A stretch of DNA of 64,000 nucleotides, taken from assembly GCF_004359215.1 (NCBI RefSeq), contig NC_090624.1, forward strand, positions 1,072,579-1,136,578. Direction: 5' to 3'. Below, piece after piece: positions 42,822-54,196 of this stretch (position 1 is the first letter of the stretch; every line of letters starts with the position of its first letter). A program made the translations under genes and the position numbers. This DNA comes from Bremia lactucae. Taxonomy: Eukaryota > Oomycota > Peronosporomycetes > Peronosporales > Peronosporaceae. Below the pieces are notes generated by a model. The model saw nothing but the letters and a program-made list of their open reading frames with translations. It had not been told where the DNA came from and made no database searches.

Positions 42822-43688
42822 CGATGCAATCGCCAATTCTGGCGATTACAGACCAAGACCGATCTTCTCATGTGGTCTGTGACGCCAGCAATTTTGCAAT
42901 CAGCTGTGCGCTTATGCAATACGACACAGACGGCGCAGAGCGAGTCGTCTGTTATCAATCGCGCCAGCTTCAAGCGAGCTGAACGTAACTATCCAGTGGA
43001 TGACAAAAAACTCCAGTTTAGGGTCTATCTCCTGGGAGAGTATAAACCAGACTTAACGTCGTCGCTGGTGCCCTTTCGCGCCAACTCGGTTGGGCCGGCT
43101 GCGCAAGCGAATAGTGAGCACAAGGCCACTGTTGCAACAATAAGTTTTTCACTGTCAACATAACTCGACGACGTTATAAGAGCTTATCAAGAAGTTGAGG
43201 CTCTTAAAGGGTTGACGGATTACCTAAGAAATCCATCCCAACAATCCTTGAAAGAATTGTCGAAATTGTATCGATCCTCAACAGATCGATACACAACACG
43301 CAATGGTCACTTTATTACACAGCCATTGATGGCGACACACCTCGTGTTGTCATCCCCACCCCATAATGATTTCATTTACGCATCATGTACGAGTGCCACG
43401 ATACACCAAAAAGTGGTCATCGTGGGCGTGAGAAGACCTATCTCACGATAAGTCGCGACTTCTACTGGCCACGCCAGTATGAAATTGTCCGCAAGTACAT
43501 ACGTGCTTGCGAAGTTTGTCAACGGGTGAAGACCAGTGCTTCATCCCGTGCTCCATTACAACCTCTGTCTGTTTCGGCAGAGTGTTGGCAGTCCGTATCC
43601 ATGGACTTCGTCTTTGGATTTCCCGATGACGAACATAAAACAATGGTATTCTTGTATTTGTTGATCTTTTTCGCAAGATGGTACATCT

Positions 43689-44035
43689 AGGAAAAAATCG
43701 GGTTCGCCTCTTTTGACGAACCCGAATCAACATCGTAATTTAGACCGTACCCTTCAGTATTTGAGGGAGGACATTGATACGAGCGATCTTGTCGCCGCGA
43801 ATTTCGATGGCGGTTGATAATGTTTCTCGTGACCAATTGAGAAATTGTGCGCAACTTGCGGCTGATCAATTGGCGAACGAAAGGACTCACCAGTCCCTTA
43901 AAAAAGAGCAGGTGACAGCTTGTCAGAAAATCTCTTCCTTGAAGGAAAGAGTGGATCGTCTCGCTCATGAAAATCAAACTCAAATCCGAGACTAAAACGC
44001 TTTGGCGGATGCCTAGACCGTTCTGATGTAATCTC
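43689..44035 (+). pseudogene. Gyp-1 aORF C-terminal part, third copy
   Basis: IGFASFDEPEST, YLREDID-like, then VDNVSRDQLRNCAQLAADQ, LANERTHQSLKKEQV, ISSLKERVDRLAHENQT. This copy preserves the heptad-like coiled-coil end better than the 18 kb and 22 kb copies. It converges with minus-strand integrase at about 44035, the same junction as in the other copies. Confidence 0.65.
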
Positions 44036-44480
44036 GAATCAGAAGAAGCCTCGTACGGATGCTATAAGGTTCTTTGCTCGGGCGAGTCCCCACTTGAATA
44101 AGAGTCACTATCAAACAAAGAGGTATACGTGGGTGGCGTAAGCCATTCACGAAAAATAGTGTATGCTTTGTAGAAGCATGCACTGAACTGTTGATGACAA
44201 ATTCTACCATCGGCAAGAACTCGCTTCAACTCTTAAAAGAGTGGACGTATCCGCGAAGTATCTCTTCGAGGATACGGTTTGCACGCTCCGTCTGACCACC
44301 TGTTCCATGATGTTTAGATGTTGACGTTTTCATCTGTGTTCCAAGCGGTTTAAGCATAGTTTGCCAAAATTCCGCTAAGAATCTAGGGTCTCAATTTGAG
44401 ACCGAAGCCATGGAGTCGAAATATCCTGTCAACAAAGACACGATCACAGCCTTTGGCTGTGGTCGACTCCGGTACTGTAG
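44036..44480 (-). pseudogene. Gyp-1 integrase fragment
   Basis: Minus strand: DPRFLAEFWQTM (about 44350-44395) runs straight across the site where the 18-24 kb copies carry their insertion. Then a DGQT-like remnant and PMVEFVINSSVHASTKHT, FVNGLRHPRIPL (44120-44216). The acidic linker and C-terminal domain are deleted. It joins minus-strand aORF sequence at 44480. Confidence 0.75.
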
Positions 44481-45466
44481 CACCCCCTCACCCATTGACG
44501 GACTCGAGTGGCGAGAAGCGTTTCATTATTGACCGCCTCTCGAACCACCGTGAGGTAAAGGGAGTTCAAACGAATTATATCGTTCGTTCGCGAGGGTATT
44601 CACCCCCGCATGACTCGTTCCCAACTGGTGATGGATGCTTTAGGTCTCGTGCGATACTACGACGAGACCCATCCTCCTCGGCAGAGAATTCATCAGAGAA
44701 TGAGCGCTTCCCGCGCTCGTAAAAGGATTAAAGGTTCTTAATCCTACGCGCATCTCACAAGAGATGAGCGTTCTCCAATGAGGATCTTTAAGAGGGCATG
44801 ACCTGCGCCCTTAAACAGCATGGACATGAGTCCCCCCACGAGAGGCAAAGTGTACCTGCCTCTCTAGACAAATGGCGCAGCTTGTAGCGAGAACCGACTA
44901 CGGCCCATTTTTCGAGCCGTTCACGGAACATCCACTTCGTCAAGCCAGACCTCACGGCCTATGCTTTGCACATTCTGTACAAATACTGTCCGAGAGGTTT
45001 GACATCCTTTTCCCGCTTACAAGTGTACCACCGATGTCGGAAAGGCATCGATGAAGAATTTCATTTCATCCTCACTAGGCTTGTGACGCATGGATGAGCT
45101 GAAAAACCGAATATGATATCGATGTTGGTCATACCAGACCAACGAATTAGGTTACTCTAAGAGGGCAACCAAGGATTCTTTCGGGAGCGAATCGCAACGT
45201 TTCGCAGTCCCTCTCCCGTTTGCTCATGTTAAATTAACGCTAACTTGGCTCTAGGAGCGATCCTTAGAATCACTCCTTTCCTGGTGATGCAAACTAGCAT
45301 CACCACCAGCATTCTTCCCTTCTCGGTCACTTAGTTCCTCGTGACGTATACTAACGTCACCAGAGTGATCGTCGGCATGGAGTCATCATCAGATAACTCC
45401 CCGCCAAAGCTGTCCGTTGAGTCGAACAAGCTCGTCATCATCTCTTTGGTTGTTACGTCAGATTTC
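44481..45466 (-). pseudogene. Gyp-1 aORF relic in reversed orientation
   Basis: Reverse complement of the aORF: TTKEMMTSLFDSTDSFG and GELSDDDSMP (45360-45466), REWDCETLRFAPER-like sequence, and the RGRSFSDEFSAEED region (about 44690). Truncated before its ATG. It is joined at 44480 to integrase, so here an aORF lies on the same strand as integrase, unlike the other copies. A breakpoint, not a native arrangement. Confidence 0.65.
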
Positions 45467-45538
45467 TGCAATTCAGTTCAGCGCTCTACGATCGAATGAA
45501 GGCATATAACGTTCAATCGCTGTCGGGTCGAGTGGGAG
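45467..45538 (+). pseudogene. Copia-B1 pol tail
   Basis: The CAATTCAGTTCAGCGCTCT block and purine tract GAGTGGGAG, near-identical to 48777-48848. The end of an upstream copy in a tandem array. Confidence 0.75.
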
Positions 45539-45829
45539 TGAAGTTCAAAGAGCGTCTCGAGCAGCAACGTTACCGGTAAGTACCAGATTAGTAACAGCAT
45601 GCTAATCCTACCGGGGTTGTCTGAAATGGTCGTCCAAAGGTGGTTGTCCGAAAGCGGTTGTCTGACGGCGGGAATGACGTCATTGAAATAAAGTCATTGG
45701 AAGCCTCGAGAAGTTGAAAGAGATTCATATAAATGATAAGCTTAGACGTATTAATAGAGATTACGAACTAAGGTCCATAATATGTTTACTTTGCATTTTG
45801 CATCCTACTACACAAGTGCCTTTTCTTCA
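45539..45829 (+). repeat. Copia-B1 LTR (first of tandem array)
   Basis: TGAAGTTCAAAGAGCG to TTTTCTTCA, 291 bases. TGACGTCA at 45675-45682, followed by AAAGTCATTGG. Ends directly at the PBS. Confidence 0.85.
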
Positions 45830-45841
45830 GGTTATGAGCCC
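45830..45841 (+). promoter_or_regulatory. Copia-B1 PBS overlapping the start codon
   Basis: GGTTATGAGCCC, exact consensus, directly after the LTR. The ATG (45834-45836) is the Gag start (MSPSSFNSAS). Confidence 0.8.
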
Positions 45842-48800
45842 AAGCTCGTTCAACTCTGCCTCCGCTGCCATCAACTCTGCCTCGACCGCCATGCAATCTT
45901 CAATGACCCGGATCAACAAATTCGACGGAACCAACTTCCATGCCAGGAAGTTCACGATGTAAATGGTGCTCGAAGTGCTCGAGGAGCGTGACCTTTAGGA
46001 GGTCGTATGCGGAAAAGTCAAATTCGAGGACTGCCCGACGGCGCTGGATCAAGCAACGTACAAGCGAAAGTCCCGTAAGGCGATGGCTGCGATGTGTTTT
46101 TCCATGGAAGACTCGCAGTCCCCGTTGGTGCGCTCAGCTAGTAAGGCATTTAATGCATGGTCAAAGGTGGAAGACCACTTCGAGAAAAAAAGCCTTGTCA
46201 ACAAGCTCATTTTTCGTCGGCGTTTCCTCACAGCCATGACGGAGGAAGGTGATGATGGGCTCCCGCATATCAACAAGCTCAAGACACTGGCGGAGCAGCT
46301 TGATGCGGTTGGCGCACAAGTCGGTGAGGTACAAGTCGGTGAGGACGACATGGTGATCACGCTTCTAGGGGGTCTGAGCGAGTCGTACCAGTTTCTGATA
46401 ACGGCGTTGGAATCGCATTTACTAGGGAGCTGGTGACGTCTCGGCTGCTTCACGAGGATATGAAGCGCCAGGAGCAAGGCGGTGATGGAGCTGTGGTTGG
46501 CCAGGCGTTCATGATGAGTGACAAGAAGCGCAATGGATGGCCAGCAAAGAAGACTGGTGCGTGCAACTACTGCGGCAAGATGTGTCATTGCATTGCGGAG
46601 TGCTCCTCGCGAATTCAAGACATCAACAGCTATCCTCGACAAAAATTTCAGCGAGCATATGCTGTGCGAGATGAAGATGCGGACGAATATCTGTTTTTGG
46701 TTGGAGAAGCTCAAGTGTCATCTGTGTGGCTGATCGACTCAGGTGCGACTCAGCAGTGTCGCACTCCAAGATGTTCCGGGAAAAACTACAAGAAAATGGA
46801 CCCAGTTGATGTACATCTCGCGGACGACGCTGTTGTCCAAGCGATTGGTGTTGGTGACATCGTGATGGCGATGACTACTCCAAGCGGCATCAAAAAGGAT
46901 TTGCTTAAGGAAGTATGGTACATTCCCTAAATCAGTCGCAACTTGTTTTCTGTCGGACGATTCACCAAAGACGTCGCTCCAGTGACTTTCGACAACAAGT
47001 GCTGCTCGATACAGCTAAAAGGAGACGTTTGGACAATCGGCACTTGCGCTGAAAAGGGTTTGCTTCAACTAAGCATGTCTTCGGTACTGGCATGGGAGCC
47101 TCAAAATTCGGCTATTTCGAAGTCGTTTCTTTGGCATCTCCGTCTTGGACCAATTGATTACGGCGGACAAGACGCCATAATAAAAAACAATCTTGCAACC
47201 GGTGTCAAAATCGGGTCAGTCAAGCAGGAAGCTTTGCGGAGGCTGTGCGCTGGGAAAGCAAAGTCGTGTCAAGTTCCAGTCTGCCTCAACAGATCGCTCA
47301 AATCTCTTTTGATAGTTGTTCTTAGCGACGTGTGTAGACCGATGAGGACTTCCACTATCGGCAAGATGAAGTACTTTGTTACTTGCATCGATGACAAGTC
47401 TCAACACTGCACAGTTAATCTTATGCGTAACAAGTCCAAAGTCTTTAACAAGTTTGTTCACTTTGTAAATTTGTGAAGAATTTGCTCGGCAATTCCGTCA
47501 AGATGCTTTGCAGTGACACAGCGGCGAGTACAAGTCAGCTAAGTCGGCCAAATTCTGCTCCGATCGCGGCATTGTCCAGAAGTTTACGCTCCCGTATACT
47601 CCTGGTGGTCCTGCCACGCGGCCAAAAAGCTAAAAGCAGTAAGTGTGTGTTGAAGGTAAAACAAACTGCTGATGGACGCATCGAGCGATATAAGGCACAC
47701 CTCACCTTAAACAGTCTTCCCGAATGTGCAACCAATCAATCGACGAGCTCATGCGCAAGACTGGATTTACCAAGTGCGAAATGGACCATTGCGTGCACGT
47801 TAATCGCGATGAAATGACCAAGATACTTGTGGTGATCTACGTCGACGATCTAATTCTTGCGTACTGCAATATGGCTTTACTTGAGGCGACAAAGCGTGCT
47901 TTGAGAAAGTGGTTTAGGATGTCCGACTTAGATGAGCTGAAGTTCTGTCTCGGAATGCAAGTCGAGCGAAATGACGAGTCTGGTGATGTGTCAATGCGGT
48001 AAACCAAGTTTCTGCAGTCAATTCTTTTCAAGTACGAAATACGACATGCAGGATTGCAAGCCTGTAAAAACGCCTCAAGACATTGGATTAAAGCTGACCA
48101 AGGCTATGTGTGAAGATGGCTGCAAGCACCACGAGACAATGAAAAACGATCCGTATCGCAGTGCTGTTGGTTGTCGGTGCCTTAATGTATTTGATGGTTG
48201 GTACTTGCCCGGACCTTGCTGCCGCTGTGGGAATTCTAAGTCAGTATGCTGCTGATCCTTACTCGACTCACTGGCAAGCAGTTAAGCGTGTGTTTCGGTA
48301 CGTGCAAGCGACTCCAACACATGGACTTCAATTTTTAGGATCCGGTTGCGGTAAATCGGTAGGCTGCTCGGATGCCGACTGGGCAGATGACATCGAATCA
48401 AGACGAAACACCAGTGGATACGCGTTTGTACCGAATAAAGCGTGCAATATCTGGCGAAGTAAGAAAATGCGGACGGTTGCACTATCTTCGACTGAGGCTG
48501 GGTACATGGCACTATCAGAAGCTATTCAAGAGGCAGTTTGGCTCAAGGCTTTTATGCGCGAACTCGGCGAAGACTCAAGCGATGAAGCTGTGAATGTGTA
48601 CGAAGATAATCAAGGTGCAATTGCGTTGGCCAAGAACCCCAAAAATTCCACAAGCGCACCAAGCATATCGACATTCGATACCATTTCGTTCGTGAGAAGG
48701 TTGAAGATGGTCATGTAATATTAGCGTGCTGCTCGACACTCGAAATGTTAGCAGATCTTATGACCAAGCCGATTTCTTCAATTCAGTTCAGCGCTCTACG

Positions 48801-48848
48801 ATCGAATTAAGGCATACAACGTTCAATCGCTGTCGGGTCGAGCGGCAG
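45834..48848 (+). pseudogene. Copia-B1 gag-pol
   Basis: Polyprotein of a copia element, partly intact. Gag: INKFDGTNFHARKF, MEDSQSPLVRSASKAFNAW, DDMVITLLGGLSESYQFL, then after a frameshift SRLLHEDMKRQEQGGDG. CCHC knuckle CNYCGKMCHCIAEC at 46562-46603. Protease LIDSGATQQC with DSGA at 46736-46747. GAG-pre-integrase LWHLRLGPIDYGG and a partial integrase core (YFVTCIDDKSQHC). A deletion joins integrase to RT near 47600. RT has YVDD at 47838-47849. RNase H is open from 48161 (CSDADWADD, SSTEAGYMALSEA, YEDNQGAIALAK). Stops at 45961 and 46928 plus frameshifts make it inactive. Confidence 0.87.
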
Positions 48849-49165
48849 TGAAGTTCAGGGAGCGTCTCGAGCAGCAACGTTACCGGTAAGTACCAGATTA
48901 GTATCAGTATGCTAATCCTACCGGGGTTGTCCGAAATGGTTGTCCGAAATGGTTGTCCGAAATGGTTGTCCAAAGGTTGTTGTCCGAAGGCGGTTGTCTG
49001 ACGGCGGGAATGACGTCATTGAAATAAAGTCATTGGAAGCCTCGAGAAGTTGTAGGAGCTTCCTGTAAATGATTAGCTTAGACGTTTTGATAGAGGTTAC
49101 GAACTAGGGCCCATAATATGTTTACTTTGCATTTTGCATCCTACTACACAAGTGCCTTTTCTTCG
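48849..49165 (+). repeat. Copia-B1 LTR (second of tandem array)
   Basis: TGAAGTTCAGGGAGCG start. Contains three successive GGTTGTCCGAAAT units at 48923-48965, more than the 45539 copy. TGACGTCA at 49011-49018. The following PBS is mutated (GGTTATTACCAAAC). Confidence 0.85.
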
Positions 49166-49892
49166 GGTTATTACCAAACTCGTTCAACTCTGCCTCCGCT
49201 GCCATCAACTCTGCCTCGACCGCCATGGAATCTTCAACGACCCGGATCAACAAATTCGATGGAACCAACTTCCATGCCTGGAAGTTCACGATGTAATTGG
49301 TGCTCGATCGTGCTCGAGGAGCGTGATCTGTGGGAGGTTGTATGCGGAGAAGTCAAGTTAGAGGACTGCCCGACGGCGCTGGACCAAGCTACGTACAAGC
49401 GAAAGTCCCGCAAGGCGATGGCTGCGATGTGTTTTTCCATGGAAGACTCGCAGCTTCCGTTGGTGCGCTCGGCTAGTGGGGCATTTGATGCATGGTCAAA
49501 GCTGGAAGACCACTTCGAGAAGAAGAGCCTCGTCAACCAAATCTTTTTTCGTCGGCATTTCTTCACAGCCATGACGGAGGACTCCCGCATATCAACAAGC
49601 TCAAGACACTGGCGGAGCAGCTCGATGCGGTTGGCACTCCGGTCAGTGAGGACGACTTGGTGATCACGCTTCTAGGGAGTCTGAGCGAGTCGCACCAGTT
49701 CCTGATAACGGCATTGGGATCGCGTTTACTAGGGAGCTGGTGACGTCTCGGCTGCTTCACGAGGATATGAAGCGCCAGGAGCAAGGCGGCGATGGAGCTG
49801 TGGTTGGCCAGGCGTTCATGGTAAGTGACAAGAAAAGCGCAATGGACGGCTAGCAAAGAAGACTGGTGCGTGCAACTACTGCGGCAAGATGT
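49166..49892 (+). pseudogene. Copia-B1 gag, interrupted in the zinc knuckle
   Basis: Gag very similar to 45834-46600 (VLEERDLWEVVCGEVKLED, CFSMEDSQLPLVRSASGAF, DDLVITLLGSLSESHQFL). The start codon region is mutated. It reaches the first half of the knuckle (CNYCGKM) at 49892, where a Copia-B2 element is inserted. It continues at 54526. Frameshifts near 49300, 49580 and 49730. Confidence 0.83.
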
Positions 49893-50221
49893 TGTTGTCA
49901 AGGATGCGCCTCGACATGCACAAGACTAACCGGTAAAGTACCGGTAGATCATCGACATCGCACGACAGCGACATCTGCATGCGACAGCACAGCAGATGGT
50001 TCCGCTAACGTTCGATGATCTACTTCAAGATGCGCAAATGATCATGTTCAAGATGGGACCTCCACGTGGTAGAAGCTAATTGGCTAGATTGGATGAAGCC
50101 GGTAAGTGAATCCAGAAGAGTATCCAGTAGGCTTAGAGGTAGCAAACGTTTTGCGAGCTAAGGATCTTTAATATATTTACTTTGCATTTTACCAACTAGT
50201 GCTCACTTGACCTTTACATTA
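49893..50221 (+). repeat. Copia-B2 5' LTR
   Basis: 329 bases, about 94% identical to the 3' LTR by eye. Contains ACCGGTAAAGTACCGGT, the conserved AGCTAAGGATCTTTAATAT block and the initiator-like GCTCACTTGACCTTT 20 bases from the end. Confidence 0.88.
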
Positions 50222-50225
50222 GATT

Positions 50226-52245
50226 ATGAGCCCAAGACCCGCAAACTCTGCCGCCCCCGCCCCTGCCTTCGCCTTAGCCATGGACACTGCTGTGACCACG
50301 ACGCCCGCATCAACAAGTTCGACGGATCGAACTTTCACTTGTGGAAATTTAAGATGCAAATGGTGCTGGAGGAGCGGGACCAATGGGACGTGGTAAGCGG
50401 GGAGGTGAAGTCTGAGCACCTGTCGAACCCGTTCGACCAAGCGACCTACAAGCGTAAGTCCCGCAAGGCCATGGGGATGATCTGTCTTGCGATGGAGGAC
50501 TCGCAGCTGCCTTTGGTTCGATCGGCAAACGGCGCGCATGATGCATGGTCGCGTCTGGAAAGGCATTTCGAGAAAAAGAGCTTGGCGAACAAGCTCTTCT
50601 TACGTCGACGCTTTTTCACGACGATGATGGACGAAGGTGATGACGTGCTTCAGCACATCAACAAGATCAAGACATTGGCGGAACAGCTGGACGCAGTCGG
50701 CGCTCCGGTCAGCGAGGTTGATCTGGTTGTCACGCTTCTTGCAAGTCTTAGCGAGTCATACGCGTTCCTGATTACTGCGTTGGAGTCAAGATCCGACTCG
50801 TTGTCGTGGGAGCTCGTGACGTCTCGGCTTATGCATGAAGATTTGAAATGCAAGGAACAAGGTGGCGTCGATGGAGCCGCGCACGGGCAAGGACAAGCGT
50901 TTATGACTACGGACAACGGACGGCGCAAGGGACGTCAAGCGCCTGCTAAGGCTGGCAGTGCGGGCCATTATTGTGGAGAGCACGGACATTGGATCGCCAA
51001 GTGCCCGGTGCGAATTCGTGAGAATGCTGATCGGCAACGACCAGCACAGCGTGCAAACATCGCGCAGAGTGAAGACGACTCGGGCGATTTTCTGTTTCCA
51101 GTTGGTGGTAATTCAGGAACCTCCAAGTCGAGTTGCGGATGGCTGGTCGACTCGGGTGCTACGCAGCACATGACTTTTTCGAAAGAATTTATGATGAACT
51201 ACAAGGATTTTTCTCCGGTGGATGTTCGTCTGGCCGACGACGGCATTGTTCAGGCGATCGGGACTGGTGACATTGTAATGTCTATGAAGACGCCTCAAGG
51301 AATTAAAAAGGGTAAGCTTCGTGGGGTATGGCACACACCGAAGTTATCGCGCAATCTTTTCTCCGTTGGACGCTTTACAAAGGATGTTGGACCAGTCACG
51401 TTTGAAAGCGATGGCTGTTTTGTCAAGGCCAAAGGAATGCAGTGGAAGCTTGGAGCTCGAGAGGGCAAAGGGCTATTCAAGTTATGCATGACGCCTGTCA
51501 GTCTTGACGAAGCCAATGTGACAAGCTCGTCGGGATGTCATGGGGACACCAACTCGTACCTCTGGAATCTTCGACTTGGGAACATTGGATATAGTGGTCT
51601 TGATACTATCGTCAAAAGAAACTATGGTGTTGGCATTGATCTTGCGTCGATCAAGCAGTGGAAGCTGTGCGATAGTTGTGCACTAAGCAAACAAACGCGA
51701 GTGAATTTTATGCCAAAGTCGCCTCATCGTGCAAAGAAAATGTTGGAAGTTATTCACAGCGATGTGTGCGGACCTATGCAGTGAACGACTTTTAGCGGCA
51801 AGCGGTACTTTGTCACTTTCACGGATGAGTACTCGCACTTTACCACAGTATTTCTGCTAAAGAACAAGTCAGAAGTTGCCGACAAATTTGCTGAGTTTTT
51901 TGCGTTTGCTGAAACTCAGACTGGCAAAGTTGTTAAAGCTCTTCGCTGCGATAATGGTGGTGAGTACACTTCAGGTGAAATGGCCAAGTTCTGTAAGCGG
52001 CGAGGTATCGAGCAAAAGTTCACACCGGAATGCGCAAGATGTATGATCGAGCATGCTGGACTGCCGAAGACATATTGGGGTGAAGCAGTTATGACCTCTG
52101 ATTTTCTTCGAAATCGTAGCCCAACTCGAGGAATTGTCATGGATAAGTCACCGTACCAAGTTTGGACTGGAAAAAAAGCTTCGCTGACAAATCTAAAAGT
52201 GTTTGGATGTCATGCCTTTGTAACGTTCCCAAAGAAAAACGCAGC
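50226..52245 (+). pseudogene. Copia-B2 gag, protease and integrase
   Basis: The ATG (50226) lies in the PBS-like GATTATGAGCCC and starts MSPRPANSAAPAPAF. A one-base loss near 50300 shifts to the long frame (to 51784): INKFDGSNFHLWKFKMQM, WSRLERHFEKKSLANK, DVLQHINKIKTLAEQLD, a decayed knuckle (HYCGEHGHWIAKC with the first Cys changed to Gly), protease WLVDSGATQHMTFSKEF, GRFTKDVGPVTFESDG, GAG-pre-integrase YLWNLRLGNIGYSG, and core VIHSDVCGPMQ. A TGA at 51782 replaces a serine codon. Integrase continues with RCDNGGEYTSGEM, but an in-frame deletion at about 52027 removes the block with the catalytic Glu. Broken by the inversion at 52245. Confidence 0.88.
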
Positions 52246-53572
52246 GAGATCCGGGCGTGTGCCGACCATAAGGTACATTAGGCAGCCCACAGCATTTCTA
52301 TACGGCACACTGACCATATTCTTGCTGTGCTCGCATCCACCTTCACACATGGACTTATTCAGCTTGAGACCTAGATCCTGAGGCGTCCTGACAGGCTTGC
52401 TATTTTCCATGTTGAACTTGGTCAGAATATCACTTGCAAACTTCGTCTGCCGCATCGTCAGTGTTTCAGTCTTGAAATCTTGATCAATTTCAATTCCAAG
52501 AAAATACTTGAGCTGACCCATATCTGTCATTTCGAATCGGCGATTCAGCGCTTCCTTGGTTTCTTGAAGCATCTTGCTGGTACTGCTTGCCAGAATCAAG
52601 TCATCGACGTAGAGCGCAACGAAGATCATCTCTTGATCATCTCGTTTCATGTTAACACAGTGATCGAAATCACACTTCTTGAACTTAAGACCAAGCATGA
52701 AATCGTCAATGGTCTTGTTCCACATACGTGGTGACTGTTTCAGCCCATACAGTGACCGTTGTAGCTTGCACACGTAATCTGGATTGGCTGTATCACTGAA
52801 GCCATCCGGCTGTGCCATGTAAATATCTTCGTCCAGTTTACCATTAAGAAACGCCGTCTTCACATCCATTTGGTGAACTGTGAGTCCGTACTTGGCAGCC
52901 AAACTGAGCAAAATCCGAATCGACGTAAACTTTGCCACCGGCGCAAACGTTTCTTCATAGTCGATGCCAAATTTTTGAGCGAAACCTTTCGCCACTAGAC
53001 GCGCCTTGTATCGCTCGACTTCACCATCTTGGTTTTCCTTGACGCGAAACACCCAGCGATTGCCTATTGCCTTACGTCCTTTCGGCAGAGGCACAAGCGT
53101 CCAAGTCTCATTTATTGCAGTGAATCCATTTCCAAGCTGCACGCCTCCTCCCACTCAGCTGCGTTGTTGGATTCCATCGCCGACTTGAATGTTGTCGGCA
53201 TTTCTCCCACTGAATTCACAACATACGCAGCCTCGAAGTCTTGAGCTGTGGCTGACATTTCTTCAAGCGATTGGTAACGATTTGTTCGTTTAGGTCTTGG
53301 CACTTCAGTCGCTTTTTCGAGCGATTGAGTTCTTTGGTGTCGCTTACTGCCAGTCTCAACTTCTTCTTCCTGCGCAGATTCTTCATGGTCCGTTTGGTCG
53401 TGCTGTGGGGAGTCCTGATCTGTCGCTTCTTCATCATCTTGAACAACGACCTCACTCTTGCGACGGTCGCGCCTCCCACTGTCGAATGTGTCTTCCATAA
53501 ACTTTGCGTCGCGGCTGACAAACACACGATTACTTTCCACTTCTTCGAATCGATACGCTTTCTCATGCTCAG
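52246..53572 (-). pseudogene. Copia-B2 linker and reverse transcriptase (inverted segment)
   Basis: Minus strand: YSEHEKAYRFEEVESNR, an acidic linker (DDEEATDQDSPQHDQTD), SVGEMPTTFKSAMESNN, then RT open for ~300 codons: ETWTLVPLPKGRKAIGN, ERYKARLVAKGFAQKFGI, MDVKTAFLNGKLDEDIYMA (motif A), SLYGLKQSPRMWNKT, ALYVDDLILAS with catalytic YVDD at 52600-52611, FEMTDMGQLKYFLGIEI, and MYLMVGTRPDLAA at the left breakpoint. Catalytic residues are intact. It has no promoter of its own in this orientation. The breakpoints share GCAGC. Confidence 0.88.
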
Positions 53573-54196
53573 AATAGCAGCAGTTGGGGTGCTTAGTCAA
53601 TTCGCGGCAGACCCATGTCCGACATATTGGCAAGCTTTAAAAAGGGTCTTCAGGTATATACAAGGCACAAGGACGCACGGCATCGAGTTTCAAGCATGAA
53701 GTCAGGATGGACTGCAAGGATTTTCATATGCTGCCGGAGACACGATGTCGCGAAGAAGTACAAGCGGCTACGCCTTTATGATGAGCGGCGGATGTGTTAG
53801 CTGGAAGAGCAAGAAACAACGCACGGTAGCACAGTCGTCAACGGAATCCGAGTACATGGCGCTCTCAGAAGCAACACAGGAGGCAGTGTGGCTTAAGACT
53901 TTCCTGATCGAGCTTGGTGAGATGCATAAGAATAATGCGGTCAAGATCTACGAAGATAATCAAGGCTCAATTGCACTGGCCAAGAATCTACAGTTTTATA
54001 AGAGGACCAAGCATATCGACATTCGCTATCACTTCGTGCGCGAAAAGGCTGAAGATGGCCAAGTTGTCTTGGAATACATTTCGACGACCAACTTGCTAGC
54101 GGACCTCATGACAAAGCCAATTCCTGCGACTCAGTTTTGTGTGCTTCGAAACAAGCTTGGTGTACAAGGACCAGAAGCTGCCGAGTCAAGTGGGAG
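53573..54196 (+). pseudogene. Copia-B2 RNase H and pol C-terminus
   Basis: AAVGVLSQFAADPCPTYW, ALKRVFRYIQGTRTHG, then SRRSTSGYAFMMSGGC, SSTESEYMALSEATQEAVW and YEDNQGSIALAKNLQ, with the catalytic Glu and Asp of RNase H, ending LLADLMTKPIPATQFCV. The first SDADWA motif is lost at a frameshift near 53700. Ends with GTCAAGTGGGAG before the LTR. Confidence 0.85.

Larger units (their letters stand above)
40637..43688 (+). pseudogene. Gyp-1 pol: protease, linker, RT, RNase H, integrase
   Basis: Starts at the gag/pol hairpin (40649-40672) in the pol frame SVGVDRPTDAETSKEF. Protease LLDCWASHNFIRR (40819-40857) has lost the catalytic motif glycine (DCWA at 40822-40833). A linker (ETKTLSVLVNNRSSEGAYTL) follows. 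RT: RDIFPESKPCELPKDKGS (41848-41901), then YFDD at 42412-42423 and LGCVVGKHG-like sequence. RNase H (about 42850-43020) is shortened. The integrase HHCC finger (CHDTPKSGHRGREKTY, then CEVCQRV) at 43389-43530 is followed by SMDFVFGFPDDEHK. It stops at 43688 where aORF sequence begins. Two fold-back palindromes lie in it. Confidence 0.85.

Noticed and set aside
43689..44035. Plus-strand block after the 43.6 kb integrase as a native sense-strand extension of that pol
   Set aside because: Its sequence matches the aORF C-terminus and it meets a minus-strand integrase at 44035, so it belongs to an opposed element.
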